Shown: positions 1 through 8,527, counted from the first letter of the stretch. The stretch is DNA of 64,000 nt from 3-1-20CM-4-69-9 sp963833655 (GCA_963833655.1 CAWHYL010000005.1:677223-741222), one strand, 5' to 3'. The notes: generated by a model not told the origin, from the letters alone. Made by a program: numbers and translations.

Positions 1-983
1 CCCCTGAACTCCATCTCGGCGTCGTCGGTGAAGCCGCTGACCATCGGCTCCCAGTCCCCGCTGCGGACGCCGGCGTTGAAGCGGTCGACGTGGTCGTGGA
101 GCAGATCGCCCATGCGCCGTGATCCTACGACGCCGGTGCCGAGCGCGACGCCGCCGAGGATCAGGAGCAGGCCGCCGAGCGCGCTCGCAGTGATCGGCTC
201 GCCGAGGAAAACGGCGCCGTACACGAGGGCGAGCGCGGGCACGAGGTAGGTGACGAGCGCCGCGTACGGCGCGCCCGCTCCGGCGATGAGGGTGAAGTAG
301 AGGAGATATGCGATCGAGAGACCGACCGCGCCGAGCGCGACGATCGACCCGATCGCCTTCCAGCTCGGCGTCTGGCCCGGTAGCTCCGTGAGCCCGAGCG
401 GGAGCGTCACGAGCGTCGCGAACCCGAGGGCGCCGAGCGACGTGACCAGCGCGGGTGTCTCGCGCAGCCGCACTCCCGCGTACACCGACGAGCCTGCATA
501 GAGCACGGCCGTCAGCAGGACGGCGAGCGCGGACAGCACGTCGCCGCTCGGCTGGACGCCGACGAGCAGCACCACGCCGAGGAAGCCGATCACGACACCC
601 CAGAGCCGCGCCCCGGTGACGCGCTCGCTGCGCGCGAACGAGTACACGAACAGGGCGGTGAAGAGCGGCATCGACGCCTGCAGCACCGCCGCGAGACCGG
701 AGTCCAGCCGCTTCTCGCTCCAGGCGAGCAGCCAGAACGGCAGCGCGGCGTTGAAGACCCCGAGCAGGAGGAGCGGCCGGGCGTCGGCCCGAAGCCCCGC
801 CCATGTCGACCGGAGGCCGCCGAGGAACGGCACCGCCGGCAGCAGCGCCAGCGTCCCGATCAGGACACGGCCGAAGACGACCTCCCCCGGCGTGACCTCG
901 CGCACCGCGACCTTGATGAACATGAACGACGACCCCCAGATCGCGGCGAGGGCCAGCAGCATCGGCAGCGGACGACGGCTCAC
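1..983 (-). CDS. EamA/DMT-family transporter fused to an NTF2-like domain (partial, runs off left edge)
   Basis: Inner-membrane permease of the drug/metabolite transporter superfamily; substrate unknown. I translated the minus strand from a GTG at 983 (MSRRPLPMLLALAAIWGSS). About ten hydrophobic helices follow, with the EamA-like ending LGEPITASALGG near residue 270. No stop comes after the last helix. From about residue 291 the frame continues into MGDLLHDHVDRFNAG, which looks like the start of a SnoaL/NTF2-like fold protein, and is still open at the edge. An internal ATG (113-111) could instead start a separate NTF2-like gene, but then the transporter would lack a stop. The gene diverges from purL, with 53 bp between the starts. 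Confidence 0.8.
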   Translation of the reverse strand, partial: MSRRPLPMLLALAAIWGSSFMFIKVAVREVTPGEVVFGRVLIGTLALLPAVPFLGGLRSTWAGLRADARPLLLLGVFNAALPFWLLAWSEKRLDSGLAAVLQASMPLFTALFVYSFARSERVTGARLWGVVIGFLGVVLLVGVQPSGDVLSALAVLLTAVLYAGSSVYAGVRLRETPALVTSLGALGFATLVTLPLGLTELPGQTPSWKAIGSIVALGAVGLSIAYLLYFTLIAGAGAPYAALVTYLVPALALVYGAVFLGEPITASALGGLLLILGGVALGTGVVGSRRMGDLLHDHVDRFNAGVRSGDWEPMVSGFTDDAEMEFR

Positions 984-1023
984 AGCCTTCGAAAAGTACC
1001 CCGAGCCTGTCTGGGTTCCCGGC

Positions 1024-1029
1024 TAGACT
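1024..1029 (+). promoter_or_regulatory. -10 box TAGACT for a leaderless purL
   Basis: TAGACT ends 7 nt before the TTG start of purL. There is no Shine-Dalgarno sequence and no room for one, so transcription probably starts at or next to the TTG. Confidence 0.5.
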
Positions 1030-1036
1030 CGAGCTC

Positions 1037-2947
1037 TTGACGCAGGTCGCGCCGGAACAGCCGCTGCACCGCGCACTGGGCTTGACCGACGAGGAGCTCG
1101 ACCGCATCAGAGAGCTGCTCGCGCGCGAGCCGAACCACTTCGAGCTCGCCGTCTTCTCGCTGCTCTGGTCGGAGCACTGCGGCTACAAGCACTCGGCCCT
1201 GCTGCTGAGACGACTCCCCACGCGTGGCGAGCGCGTGCTCCAGGGACCTGGCGAGAACGCCGGGGTGATCGACCTCGGCGGCGGCGAGGCGGTCGCGTTC
1301 AAGGTCGAGTCCCACAACCACCCGTCGGCCGTCGAGCCGTTCCAGGGCGCAGCGACGGGGGTCGGAGGGATCCTGCGCGACATCGTCGCGATGGGCGCCC
1401 GCCCGATCGCGATCCTCGACGGCCTGCGCTTCGCCGAGCCCGACCACCACTTCCGCCGCGCCGTCGCCGGGATCGGCCACTACGGGAACTCGGTCGGGGT
1501 GGCGACGGTCGGCGGCGAAGCCGTCTTCGACGAGGCCTACCGCGACAACTGTCTCGTGAACGCCATGTGCGTCGGGTTGCTCCCTGCCGACCGGGTTACT
1601 CGCGCGCGCGCCACCGCGATCGGCGCCCATGTCGTCCTCTTCGGCGCGCACACGGGCCGCGACGGAATCGGCGGCGCGTCGGTGCTCGCGAGCGCCGAGC
1701 TCGGAGAGGACGATCCCGACAAGCGGCCGTCCGTCCAGATCGGCGACCCGTTCACCGGCAAGAAGCTGATCGAAGCCTCGCTCGAGCTGGTCGACGGCGG
1801 GCTCGTCGAGTCGTTGCAGGACTGCGGCGCAGCCGGCCTCGCGTCCGCGCTCGCCGAGATGGCGCGCGACGGCGCAGGCATCGACGTCCACCTCGACCGC
1901 GTGCCCCTGCGGGAGAGCGGCATGGAGCCGTGGGAGATCATGATCTCGGAGTCGCAGGAGCGGATGATCGCCGTCGTCCGGCCGCAGATGCTCGATGCCG
2001 TGCAGCGGGTGTGCGCGCAGTGGGAGCTGCCGTGCACGCCGATCGGCGACGTCACCGACAGCGGCGCGCTGCGCGCGTTCCACGACGGCGAGCTCGTCGG
2101 CGACATCCAGGCCGGGCTCCTCACGGACGAGTGTCCGCGGTACGAGGTCGACCGCGAGGCGCATGCGGTGGAGCCCGCAGAGCCGTCGCCGCACAACCGC
2201 AGCTCGAAAGCGTGGATCTACGAGCAGTACGACCAGCTCGTGGGCTCGCGCACCGTGCGCCGGCCCGGCCTCGACGCCGCGGTGCTGCGCCTCCGCCCCA
2301 CGCTGCGCGGCCTCGCCGTTTCGCTGCAAGGCCCGCCGCCGGGCGAGCGCGATCCGTTCAGGGCAGGCGTCCTCGCCGTGCTCGCCGCCGCCCGGAACGT
2401 CGCCTGCGCCGGGGGTGAGCCGCTCGCCCTCACCGACTGCCTCAACTTCGGCAACCCCGAGAAACCGGAGATCGGCTGGGAGCTCGAGCAGGCGATCGCC
2501 GGGCTCGCCGCGGCGGCCGAGGCGCTCGAGATCCCGGTCGTCTCCGGCAATGTCTCGCTGTACAACGACACCGACGGCCGCTCGATCCCGCCGACACCCG
2601 TCGCCGGGTGCGTCGGGCTCGTCCCGGACGTGCGCTTCGTCCCCGACCGCTGGCAGGCCGGGGACGCCGTGCTCGTCGCGACTGCGCCGGGCGAGCTCGA
2701 GCTCGCGGCCGAGGCAGCGCTCGTCCGCTATGTCTGGAAGGCTGCACCGGTGCTGACGCTGGCGCACGACGTCTCGGACGGCGGGCTCGAGCTGGCGCTG
2801 CTCGAGGCAGCGGAGCACAGCGGGATCGCCGCGCACGTCGAGCTCCCGGACGCGGTACCCGGCGGCCAGGTGCTGCTCGCGTGCGCGCCGGGGGACGTCG
2901 ACCGGCTCGGGAGCCGAGGGCTGCAGCGGATCGGCACGGTCGGCTGA
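1037..2947 (+). CDS. purL: Phosphoribosylformylglycinamidine synthase II (PurL)
   Basis: Converts FGAR, glutamine-derived ammonia and ATP to FGAM in cytosolic purine synthesis. 636 aa, the small PurL type, which needs separate PurS and PurQ; neither is in this window. Motifs: SEHCGYKHS (45-53), ESHNHPS (91-97) and GAATGVGG (104-111) of the ATP/FGAR site in the AIR-synthase fold, with a second AIR-synthase half after about residue 390 (LTDCLNFGNPEKPE, VVSGNVSLYN). Length is close to the compact Thermotoga enzyme and shorter than the roughly 740 aa of many PurL proteins. TTG start set by the upstream TAGACT. Its stop TGA shares one base with the ATG of purF, so the two are translationally coupled. 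Confidence 0.96.
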   Translation: MTQVAPEQPLHRALGLTDEELDRIRELLAREPNHFELAVFSLLWSEHCGYKHSALLLRRLPTRGERVLQGPGENAGVIDLGGGEAVAFKVESHNHPSAVEPFQGAATGVGGILRDIVAMGARPIAILDGLRFAEPDHHFRRAVAGIGHYGNSVGVATVGGEAVFDEAYRDNCLVNAMCVGLLPADRVTRARATAIGAHVVLFGAHTGRDGIGGASVLASAELGEDDPDKRPSVQIGDPFTGKKLIEASLELVDGGLVESLQDCGAAGLASALAEMARDGAGIDVHLDRVPLRESGMEPWEIMISESQERMIAVVRPQMLDAVQRVCAQWELPCTPIGDVTDSGALRAFHDGELVGDIQAGLLTDECPRYEVDREAHAVEPAEPSPHNRSSKAWIYEQYDQLVGSRTVRRPGLDAAVLRLRPTLRGLAVSLQGPPPGERDPFRAGVLAVLAAARNVACAGGEPLALTDCLNFGNPEKPEIGWELEQAIAGLAAAAEALEIPVVSGNVSLYNDTDGRSIPPTPVAGCVGLVPDVRFVPDRWQAGDAVLVATAPGELELAAEAALVRYVWKAAPVLTLAHDVSDGGLELALLEAAEHSGIAAHVELPDAVPGGQVLLACAPGDVDRLGSRGLQRIGTVG

Positions 2948-4317
2948 TGTGCGGCCTGTTCGGCATCCGCTCCACCGAGCGCGACGTCGCCCGCCTGACG
3001 TACTTCGGCCTCTTTGCGCTGCAGCATCGAGGCCAGGAGTCCGCCGGCATCGCGGTGTCCGACAAGGGACGCCTGACGACGCTGCGCGACATGGGGCTCG
3101 TCACGCAGGTCTTCGACGAGCAGAAGCTCCGCGGCCTCCACGGCGAGCTCGCGATCGGTCACACGCGCTACTCGACGACGGGGTCGTCGCAGTGGTGGAA
3201 CGCACAGCCGCTCGTGCAGCACGGCAGCGCACGGACCGTCGCGCTCGGCCACAACGGCAACCTGACGAACGCCGCCGAGCTTCGCGATGAGCTCGCCGCC
3301 GACGGGCACCGGCTCGCGACGACCGCCGACACGGAAGTCATCGCCGCACTGCTCGCGAACGACCCGGCACCGCTCGCCGAAGCGGTCGCGAACACGATGC
3401 GTCGCCTCGACGGCGCCTTCTCCGTCGTCGCACTGAGCGAGGGGAAGCTGGTCGCGTTCCGCGACCCGCGGGGAATGCGGCCGCTATCGCTCGGGCGGCT
3501 CGACGGCGACTGGGTCGTCGCGTCGGAGACGTGCGCGCTCGACCTCGTCGGCGCAGCCGTCGAGCGCGAAGTCCGGCCCGGCGAGCTGCTGGTGATCGAC
3601 GAGCAGCTCCAAGCGCACCAGGTCGTCCCGCAGGACGGCGACGGCGCGCTGTGCATCTTCGAGTTCTTCTACCTCGCGCGGCCCGACTCGCGCCTCTCCG
3701 GCGTCGAGGTGCACGGTGCCCGGGTGCGGATGGGCGAGCGCCTGGCCGCCGAGGCGCCCGTGGCGGCCGACCTCGTGATGCCGATTCCCGACTCCGGCAC
3801 GCCGGCAGCGATCGGCTTCTCGCGCGCGCTCAACATCCCGTTCAGCGAGGGCCTGATCAAGAACCGCTACGTGGGCCGCACGTTCATCGAGCCGGATCAG
3901 GGCCTGCGCGAGCAGGGCATCAGGCTGAAGTTCAACCCGCTCGCGGAGGTCTCCGGCAAGCGGATCGTCGCCGTCGACGACTCGATCGTCCGCGGGAACA
4001 CGACGAGGCAGATCGTGCAGATGCTCTTCGACGCCGGCGCCGCCGAGGTGCACGTGCGCGTCTCGGCCCCGCCCGTGATCTCGCAGTGCTACTACGGCAT
4101 CGACTTCGCCGACCCGGACGAGCTGATCGCGGCGAACAAGACCGTCGACGAGGTGCGCGAGCACATCGGCGCGACGTCACTCGCGTACCTGTCGCTCGAC
4201 GGGCTGCAGGCGTCGACGCGGCGTCCCGCGTCGCAGTTCTGCCGCGCGTGCCTCACGCGGGAGTATCCGACGAGCATCCCGCGCGAGGCACGCAAGCTGC
4301 AGTTCGAAGCCGTGTAG
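2947..4317 (+). CDS. purF: Amidophosphoribosyltransferase (PurF)
   Basis: First step of purine synthesis: PRPP + glutamine to phosphoribosylamine. 456 aa. MCGLFGIRS puts the N-terminal nucleophile Cys at residue 2, with class II glutaminase motifs (ALQHRGQESAGI, GHTRYSTTG, GHNGNLTN). The type-I PRTase PRPP loop VDDSIVRGNTT lies near residue 345. A longer in-frame upstream extension exists but is rejected, because Cys2 must be exposed and the ATG at 2947 overlaps the purL stop (TGATG). Second gene of a purL-purF operon. It ends directly against a convergent small membrane-protein gene. Confidence 0.97.
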   Translation: MCGLFGIRSTERDVARLTYFGLFALQHRGQESAGIAVSDKGRLTTLRDMGLVTQVFDEQKLRGLHGELAIGHTRYSTTGSSQWWNAQPLVQHGSARTVALGHNGNLTNAAELRDELAADGHRLATTADTEVIAALLANDPAPLAEAVANTMRRLDGAFSVVALSEGKLVAFRDPRGMRPLSLGRLDGDWVVASETCALDLVGAAVEREVRPGELLVIDEQLQAHQVVPQDGDGALCIFEFFYLARPDSRLSGVEVHGARVRMGERLAAEAPVAADLVMPIPDSGTPAAIGFSRALNIPFSEGLIKNRYVGRTFIEPDQGLREQGIRLKFNPLAEVSGKRIVAVDDSIVRGNTTRQIVQMLFDAGAAEVHVRVSAPPVISQCYYGIDFADPDELIAANKTVDEVREHIGATSLAYLSLDGLQASTRRPASQFCRACLTREYPTSIPREARKLQFEAV

Positions 4318-4596
4318 CTACTGCTCCAGCACGCGCGACGCCTTCGCGATCCCGCGCGAGAGGATGTACGCGACCGTCACCCACTTGAAGAAGTCCACCC
4401 AGTCGGGCGAGTTCACGGAGTCGGCCGCGAGCGCGATGATCGCGACGATGATCAGCGCGAGGATGTAGACGAGCAGCTCGGCGTTCCCCGGCGTCACGGG
4501 GAGCGCGCTGAGGTTGAAGCTCACGTTCGGGCCTCCGCCGCTGCCATAGCCGCCGGGGGAGGAGGACGGAGGTTGCTCGGGTGGTGCCGTGGACAT
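4318..4596 (-). CDS. Small two-helix membrane protein, unknown function
   Basis: 92 aa. A Pro/Gly/Ser-rich N-terminal tail of about 30 residues is followed by two hydrophobic stretches (ELLVYILALIIVAIIALAAD and a weaker one around DFFKWVTVAYILSRGI). No enzymatic motif. A good ribosome site (AAAGGAG) lies 6 nt before the ATG. It abuts the purF stop convergently and sits downstream of two minus-strand genes, so it may share their transcript. I do not recognise the family. Confidence 0.65.
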   Translation of the reverse strand: MSTAPPEQPPSSSPGGYGSGGGPNVSFNLSALPVTPGNAELLVYILALIIVAIIALAADSVNSPDWVDFFKWVTVAYILSRGIAKASRVLEQ

Positions 4597-4609
4597 TGCT
4601 CTCCTTTCG

Positions 4610-5029
4610 CTACGCAGCGGTCAGGCCCGGCACATGAACGACTTCGAGCTTGAGACCGTCGGGGTCGTAAAAGAACACTGCGTAATACCCCGACGAGTAG
4701 GTGTATTCCTGCGGCTCGCTCTCGAGCTCCACCCCCTGGCCGCGCAGCCAGTCTGCGCGCTCGTCGACGTCGGCGCGCGACGCGGCCTCGAACGCGAGAT
4801 GGTGCAGGCCGATGCTGTAACGGTCGTACGGCTCGGAGCCCGACTGGGCCTCGCGTAGCCCGAGGGAGCTCCCCGGCCCGCCGATGTACCAGATCGTCTC
4901 GCCGCGCTCGCCTTCGACCTCGGAGACGGTGTGAAAGCCCAAAGGCCCGAGCAGCCCCGCATAGAACGGCAGGCTGCGCTCGATCGAGGAGACGACAAGG
5001 TCGACGTGGTGGACGCCGGCTGACCGCAC
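4610..5029 (-). CDS. VOC-superfamily (glyoxalase/dioxygenase-like) protein
   Basis: 139 aa single VOC fold. The N-terminal VHHVDLVVSSIERSLPFYAG, the central LGLREAQSG and LHHLAFEAASRADVD, and the C-terminal YYAVFFYDPDGLKLEVVH are the classical betaalphabetabetabeta signatures. Metal ligands would be His8, the His of LHHLAF and the Glu of KLEVV. The substrate cannot be told. GTG start preceded by GGAGG, about 7 nt upstream. Lies between CtaG-like and small-membrane genes on the same strand. Confidence 0.85.
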   Translation of the reverse strand: MRSAGVHHVDLVVSSIERSLPFYAGLLGPLGFHTVSEVEGERGETIWYIGGPGSSLGLREAQSGSEPYDRYSIGLHHLAFEAASRADVDERADWLRGQGVELESEPQEYTYSSGYYAVFFYDPDGLKLEVVHVPGLTAA

Positions 5030-5045
5030 GCTTGACCCTCCGGTT

Positions 5046-5903
5046 TCAGCGCGAGCGGCTCAGTTCCTCCGCTCGCCCGTAGCGAACGGCCCGCCGCACC
5101 GTGCGCGGATCCAGCCCGCGCTCGAGCAGCTGCTGCCGCAGCTCGCCCTCGCTCGCCATCCGCAGGAAGAGCCACGCGAGCGCGACGAGCGTCACGAGCG
5201 ATCCCTCGATCATCATCACGCCGCCGGCGAGGTTCTGGTCTTCGATCGCCGAGATTCCCCAGAGCCGGTTCTGGTGGGCGTAGGCCGCGTAGAAGACGCT
5301 GCCCGACCAGAAGAAGATGTTCCCGAGCACGGTCTCGACCACGCGCACGATCGCGATGTAGCCGAGCTTGGCGCCGGTGCCGAACCACTCCGGCGCGGGC
5401 AGCGTCTCGACGACCGGCAGCCACATGATCAGCCCGCCGGTGAAGAAGCAGAAGTGCTCCAGCGCGTGCACGGAGTCGTGCCTGAGCGCTGCGTCGTACA
5501 GGAACGGCAGGTGCCAGACATAGAGGTTCACCGCCCAGACCGGGAGCGCGACGAACGGGTTCGCGAGGAACCGGAACCGGTACAGCCAGCGCAGCGCCGG
5601 GCGCAGGATCGGCCCCGTCAGCCCGCCCAGCAGCGCGAGCGGCGCGAGGTCGCCGAGCAGCACGTGCTGGAGCATGTGGAACGAGAACATCCGCTCGCCG
5701 AGCGCGTGCACCGGCGAGACGAACGCGACGAGGAGCGTCAGGATGCCCGTCGCGAAGAGCGCGATCCGCCAGCGCGGCACGGGCGTGCCGCGATCCCGCA
5801 GCGTGAGGACGCGGCGTGCGTAGAACGCTGCGGCGACGAGCGTCGGGACGATCTGGAGGGGATCCAGCGTCCAGCTCGTGTTGGGCGCGAGGTGAGCAAT
5901 CAT
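5046..5903 (-). CDS. CtaG-type cytochrome c oxidase assembly membrane protein
   Basis: 285 aa polytopic membrane protein of the caa3_CtaG family, which supports copper insertion/assembly of caa3-type oxidase. At least six helices. Family features: histidines in helices (FSFHMLQHVLLGDLAPL, NLYVWHLPFLYDAALRHD, ALEHFCFFTGGLIMWLPV) and FWSGSVFYAAYA. The C-terminus is a short basic cytoplasmic tail. Start ATG at 5903 lies in a CATG that also gives the start of the divergent VOC gene, leaving no intergenic DNA. No oxidase subunits are nearby. Confidence 0.85.
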   Translation of the reverse strand: MIAHLAPNTSWTLDPLQIVPTLVAAAFYARRVLTLRDRGTPVPRWRIALFATGILTLLVAFVSPVHALGERMFSFHMLQHVLLGDLAPLALLGGLTGPILRPALRWLYRFRFLANPFVALPVWAVNLYVWHLPFLYDAALRHDSVHALEHFCFFTGGLIMWLPVVETLPAPEWFGTGAKLGYIAIVRVVETVLGNIFFWSGSVFYAAYAHQNRLWGISAIEDQNLAGGVMMIEGSLVTLVALAWLFLRMASEGELRQQLLERGLDPRTVRRAVRYGRAEELSRSR

Positions 5904-6522
5904 GTCGGCCTTGCACCTCTTTCATTACCACCTCGTCACGAGCAAGGTGCGCGAGGTCGAGGCCCGGTACGTCGGCAAGCTCGGCTTCTCGCTCGTCGCG
6001 CGCCACGGGCGCATCGGCGAGGACACGACCTCGTTCGAGGCCGGCCACGGCTGGGACGACCTCGACGGCATGGGCTTCAAGCTCCGCCTGACGGAGCTCG
6101 AGCGCGGCGCGGTCAACGTCGTCGTCCAGCCCGGGCAGTGGGAGCTACCGCGTGTCGACCATCTCGGCTTCGCCCTCGACGAGGAGGACTTCCTCGCGAC
6201 ACTCGCGCGCGCCGACGTGCGCGAGCTGCGCGTGCAGGAGCACGGCGGCCGCCGGACGTTCGTCTCGACGAACGCGGGCTACCGGCTCGAGCTCCACCCG
6301 CCGCGCGACTGGCTCGACGACCTGCTCGCAGGCTCGACGGAGCTGCAACTCGCGGAGCTCCATCTGCGTGCGGACGATCCGGAGCTCAAGGCGGCGACGC
6401 TCGGCGAGCTGCTCGCGGTGCCGTACACGGCCGATTCGGTGCTCGTCGGCGAGACGACGGTGCGCTTCGTTCCGGGCGGCCCGCAGGGCCGTCCGCAGCT
6501 GCACGCAGAGCTGTTCGTTTGA
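5902..6522 (+). CDS. VOC-family protein, two-domain type
   Basis: 206 aa. The N-terminal HLFHYHLVTSKVREVEARYV and GKLGFSLVARHGR resemble glyoxalase strands, and DHLGFALDEEDFLATLARA plus GYRLELHPP give a second repeat. The last 60 residues (LQLAELHLRADDPELKAATL) look like a further half-repeat. Function unknown. Starts on the plus strand of the same CATG as the minus-strand ctaG-like gene, so the two start codons overlap by two bases and each promoter must lie inside the other gene. Confidence 0.75.
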   Translation: MSALHLFHYHLVTSKVREVEARYVGKLGFSLVARHGRIGEDTTSFEAGHGWDDLDGMGFKLRLTELERGAVNVVVQPGQWELPRVDHLGFALDEEDFLATLARADVRELRVQEHGGRRTFVSTNAGYRLELHPPRDWLDDLLAGSTELQLAELHLRADDPELKAATLGELLAVPYTADSVLVGETTVRFVPGGPQGRPQLHAELFV

Positions 6523-6594
6523 GCGTTCTCTGCAGCTGACACTGTCCAAAACTGCGAATTGACGGCGTGCAGAGCGCGCTGCATCCTCGAACAC

Positions 6595-7020
6595 ATGAAA
6601 CGAATCGTGTTGTTCGTCATCGCGTGTGCGTGCGTTGCAGCCGTCGCCGCACTCGCGCGACCGACGGCGGCGTCCGCGAGCTGGTGCTGGCCCAGCTGCA
6701 GCGGGTACGGCTTGCTCGGGCCGTCGACGTCGACGTACACCGGCTGCTGGTTCTCGTCGGGCGAGGTGTGCAGCTACTACAACAGCTGGTTCAACGTCGG
6801 CATGTCGAAGACGTGCTATCCCGGCTGCGACTGGGACTACCGCACCACCGGCGTCGTGCTGTACGGCTTCGAGAACCACGATCGCATTCGCGGTGTCTTC
6901 ACGGACAGGGCGGAGACCGTGTACACGCGGCCGTCCTATCTCGGCATGAGCGGGCTCACGCGGGCACAGGTGACGTGGTACGCCGGGATCAACCAGGTCA
7001 ACGCGGCGGCAATCGGATGA
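6595..7020 (+). CDS. Secreted Cys/Trp/Tyr-rich protein, unknown
   Basis: 141 aa. The N-terminus MKRIVLFVIACACVAAVAAL ends in ASASW, a clear Sec signal peptide with cleavage about residue 28. The mature part is rich in Cys, Trp and Tyr (SWCWPSCSGYG, CWFSSGEVCSYYNSW, TCYPGCDWDY), suggesting disulfide bonds outside the cell. The ATG at 6595 is preferred over an upstream in-frame codon because it starts the signal peptide. Overlaps the next gene by ATGA, so the two are probably cotranslated. Not a family I recognise. Confidence 0.7.
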   Translation: MKRIVLFVIACACVAAVAALARPTAASASWCWPSCSGYGLLGPSTSTYTGCWFSSGEVCSYYNSWFNVGMSKTCYPGCDWDYRTTGVVLYGFENHDRIRGVFTDRAETVYTRPSYLGMSGLTRAQVTWYAGINQVNAAAIG

Positions 7021-7589
7021 ACGGCCGGATGAAAGTCGCACTCGCGTTGCTCGTCGTCCTCGCCGGAGCGGCCGTCGCCAGCGTGCTGGTCACACGCGGC
7101 GGTGCGTCGCGAGACACGACGAAGCTGTCGAACGCAGGTGGCCCGACCATTGCCATCCGCGGTCTGCGGATGAAGCTCGCGACCATCAAATCGGGGCACG
7201 TTCTTGCCGTCCGCCACGGCCGGGCGCTCTACCGCCTCGAGCTCGCGAACGGCGCACCGTGCTTCGGCGCGGGGCCCGCAACGGAGATGGGAACACCCGG
7301 CTCCGTGATCTGCCCGAAGGGCGGCTTCCCGAGCGGGGGCAGCCCGATCGTCGACTTCTCGGTCTACGAGAACACCCGGCACGACGTCAGGCAATTCTCG
7401 CTCTACCGCGTCGAAGGGATCGCCGCCGACGGTGTCTCGGCAGTCCAGTTCTTCCGTCCGAACGGCGACGTCGCTCTCACCGTCCCGGTCTCGGCGAACG
7501 TCTACTCCGCCGCCGACGTGCCGAAGGGCCCGGTGGTCGGCTACGCCGCCCTCGACAGGGACGGCAAGCGGATCTGGCGATCGCCCTGA
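7017..7589 (+). CDS. Membrane-anchored or secreted protein, unknown
   Basis: 190 aa. MNGRMKVALALLVVLAGAAVASVLV is a signal peptide or anchor. The exported part has conserved-looking blocks GHVLAVRHGRALYRLELANG, CFGAG, VICPKGGFPSGGSPIVDFSVY and GYAALDRDGKRIW, probably a beta-rich domain. The ATG overlaps the stop of the upstream Cys-rich protein (ATGA), implying a two-gene unit of exported proteins. No function can be assigned. Confidence 0.65.
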   Translation: MNGRMKVALALLVVLAGAAVASVLVTRGGASRDTTKLSNAGGPTIAIRGLRMKLATIKSGHVLAVRHGRALYRLELANGAPCFGAGPATEMGTPGSVICPKGGFPSGGSPIVDFSVYENTRHDVRQFSLYRVEGIAADGVSAVQFFRPNGDVALTVPVSANVYSAADVPKGPVVGYAALDRDGKRIWRSP

Positions 7590-7607
7590 CCTAGCCGCCC
7601 CGCGCCG

Positions 7608-7613
7608 TAGACT
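7608..7613 (+). promoter_or_regulatory. -10 box TAGACT for leaderless purM
   Basis: The same hexamer as at purL, here 8 nt before the TTG start of purM. The two purine operons share hexamer and start codon (TAGACTC...TTGAC). Confidence 0.5.
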
Positions 7614-7621
7614 CGTCCTCC

Positions 7622-8527
7622 TTGACGGGGAAGACCTACGAGTCGGCAGGGGTCTCGCTCGCAACCGCAGAGTCCATCGTCGGGCGCCTCCGTGCCGCTG
7701 TCGAGTCGACAGGCGCGGAGGCGTTCGGCAGCTTCGCGGGGCTCTACCGGCTCGATGACCGCCGGCTCCTCGCTGCATCGACCGACAGTGTGGGCTCGAA
7801 GCTCATGCTCGCGCGGCGCGCCGGGACGCTGCGCTGGGCGGGCATGGATCTCGCGGCCCACTGCGTCAACGACGTCCTCTGCGTAGGCGCCGAGCCGCTC
7901 TTCCTGCTCGACTACGTCGCGGCGAACCGCATCGACGAGGAACAGGTGGTGGAGCTCGTCGAAGGGGCTGCCGAGGTTTGCCGTGACGCCGGCTGCGCCC
8001 TGATCGGCGGCGAGACGGCAGAGCTTCCCGGGATCTACCAGCCAGACGAGCTCGACTTTGCAGGCACGTGCGTCGGTGTCGTCGAGCGCGACCACGTGAT
8101 CGACGGCTCCCATTGCGCGGCCGGCGACCTCGTCGTCGGCTTCCCGTCGAGCGGGCTGCACACGAACGGCTTCTCGCTCGTTCGCCGACTGCTCGGCGAC
8201 GACGAGGAGATCGACGCGGAGCTGCTGCTCGCACCGCACCGCCTCTACCTCCACGAGGTGCGCGAGCTCCGCTCCCGAGCGGACGTGCGGGCGCTTGCGC
8301 ACGTGACCGGCGGCGGGATCCTCGGCAACCTCGCGCGGGTGCTCCCCAACAGCGTCGAGGCGCGGATCGACTGGGACAGCTGGGAACGGCCGCCCGTGTT
8401 CGCGTGGCTCGCCGACCGCGGCGTCGCGGAAGAGGAGCTGCGCCGCGTGTTCAACCTCGGCATCGGGATGTGCGCGGTCGTCCCCGCTCCGCCCGAAGAC
8501 GCCCTCGTCATCGGAGAGCTGGTGTGA
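7622..8527 (+). CDS. purM: Phosphoribosylformylglycinamidine cyclo-ligase (AIR synthase, PurM)
   Basis: Closes the imidazole ring (FGAM to AIR). 301 aa, somewhat shorter than the usual 340-350; the C-terminal domain ends at ALVIGELV. Motifs: STDSVGSK (53-60), CVNDVLCVGAEPLFLLDY (81-98), GGETAELPG and SSGLHTNGFSL. TTG start, because homology begins at TYESAGVSL and the -10 box lies just upstream. The stop overlaps the purN GTG (GTGTGA), so purM-purN-purH form one operon. Confidence 0.95.
   Translation: MTGKTYESAGVSLATAESIVGRLRAAVESTGAEAFGSFAGLYRLDDRRLLAASTDSVGSKLMLARRAGTLRWAGMDLAAHCVNDVLCVGAEPLFLLDYVAANRIDEEQVVELVEGAAEVCRDAGCALIGGETAELPGIYQPDELDFAGTCVGVVERDHVIDGSHCAAGDLVVGFPSSGLHTNGFSLVRRLLGDDEEIDAELLLAPHRLYLHEVRELRSRADVRALAHVTGGGILGNLARVLPNSVEARIDWDSWERPPVFAWLADRGVAEEELRRVFNLGIGMCAVVPAPPEDALVIGELV

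Noticed and set aside
980..2836. 618-codon open frame on the minus strand
   Set aside because: Antisense shadow of purL; its protein is low-complexity Arg/Ala/Glu-rich with no motif, typical of high-GC DNA.
4621..6048. 475-codon minus-strand frame through the VOC and ctaG-like genes
   Set aside because: Frame shadow of two well-supported genes.
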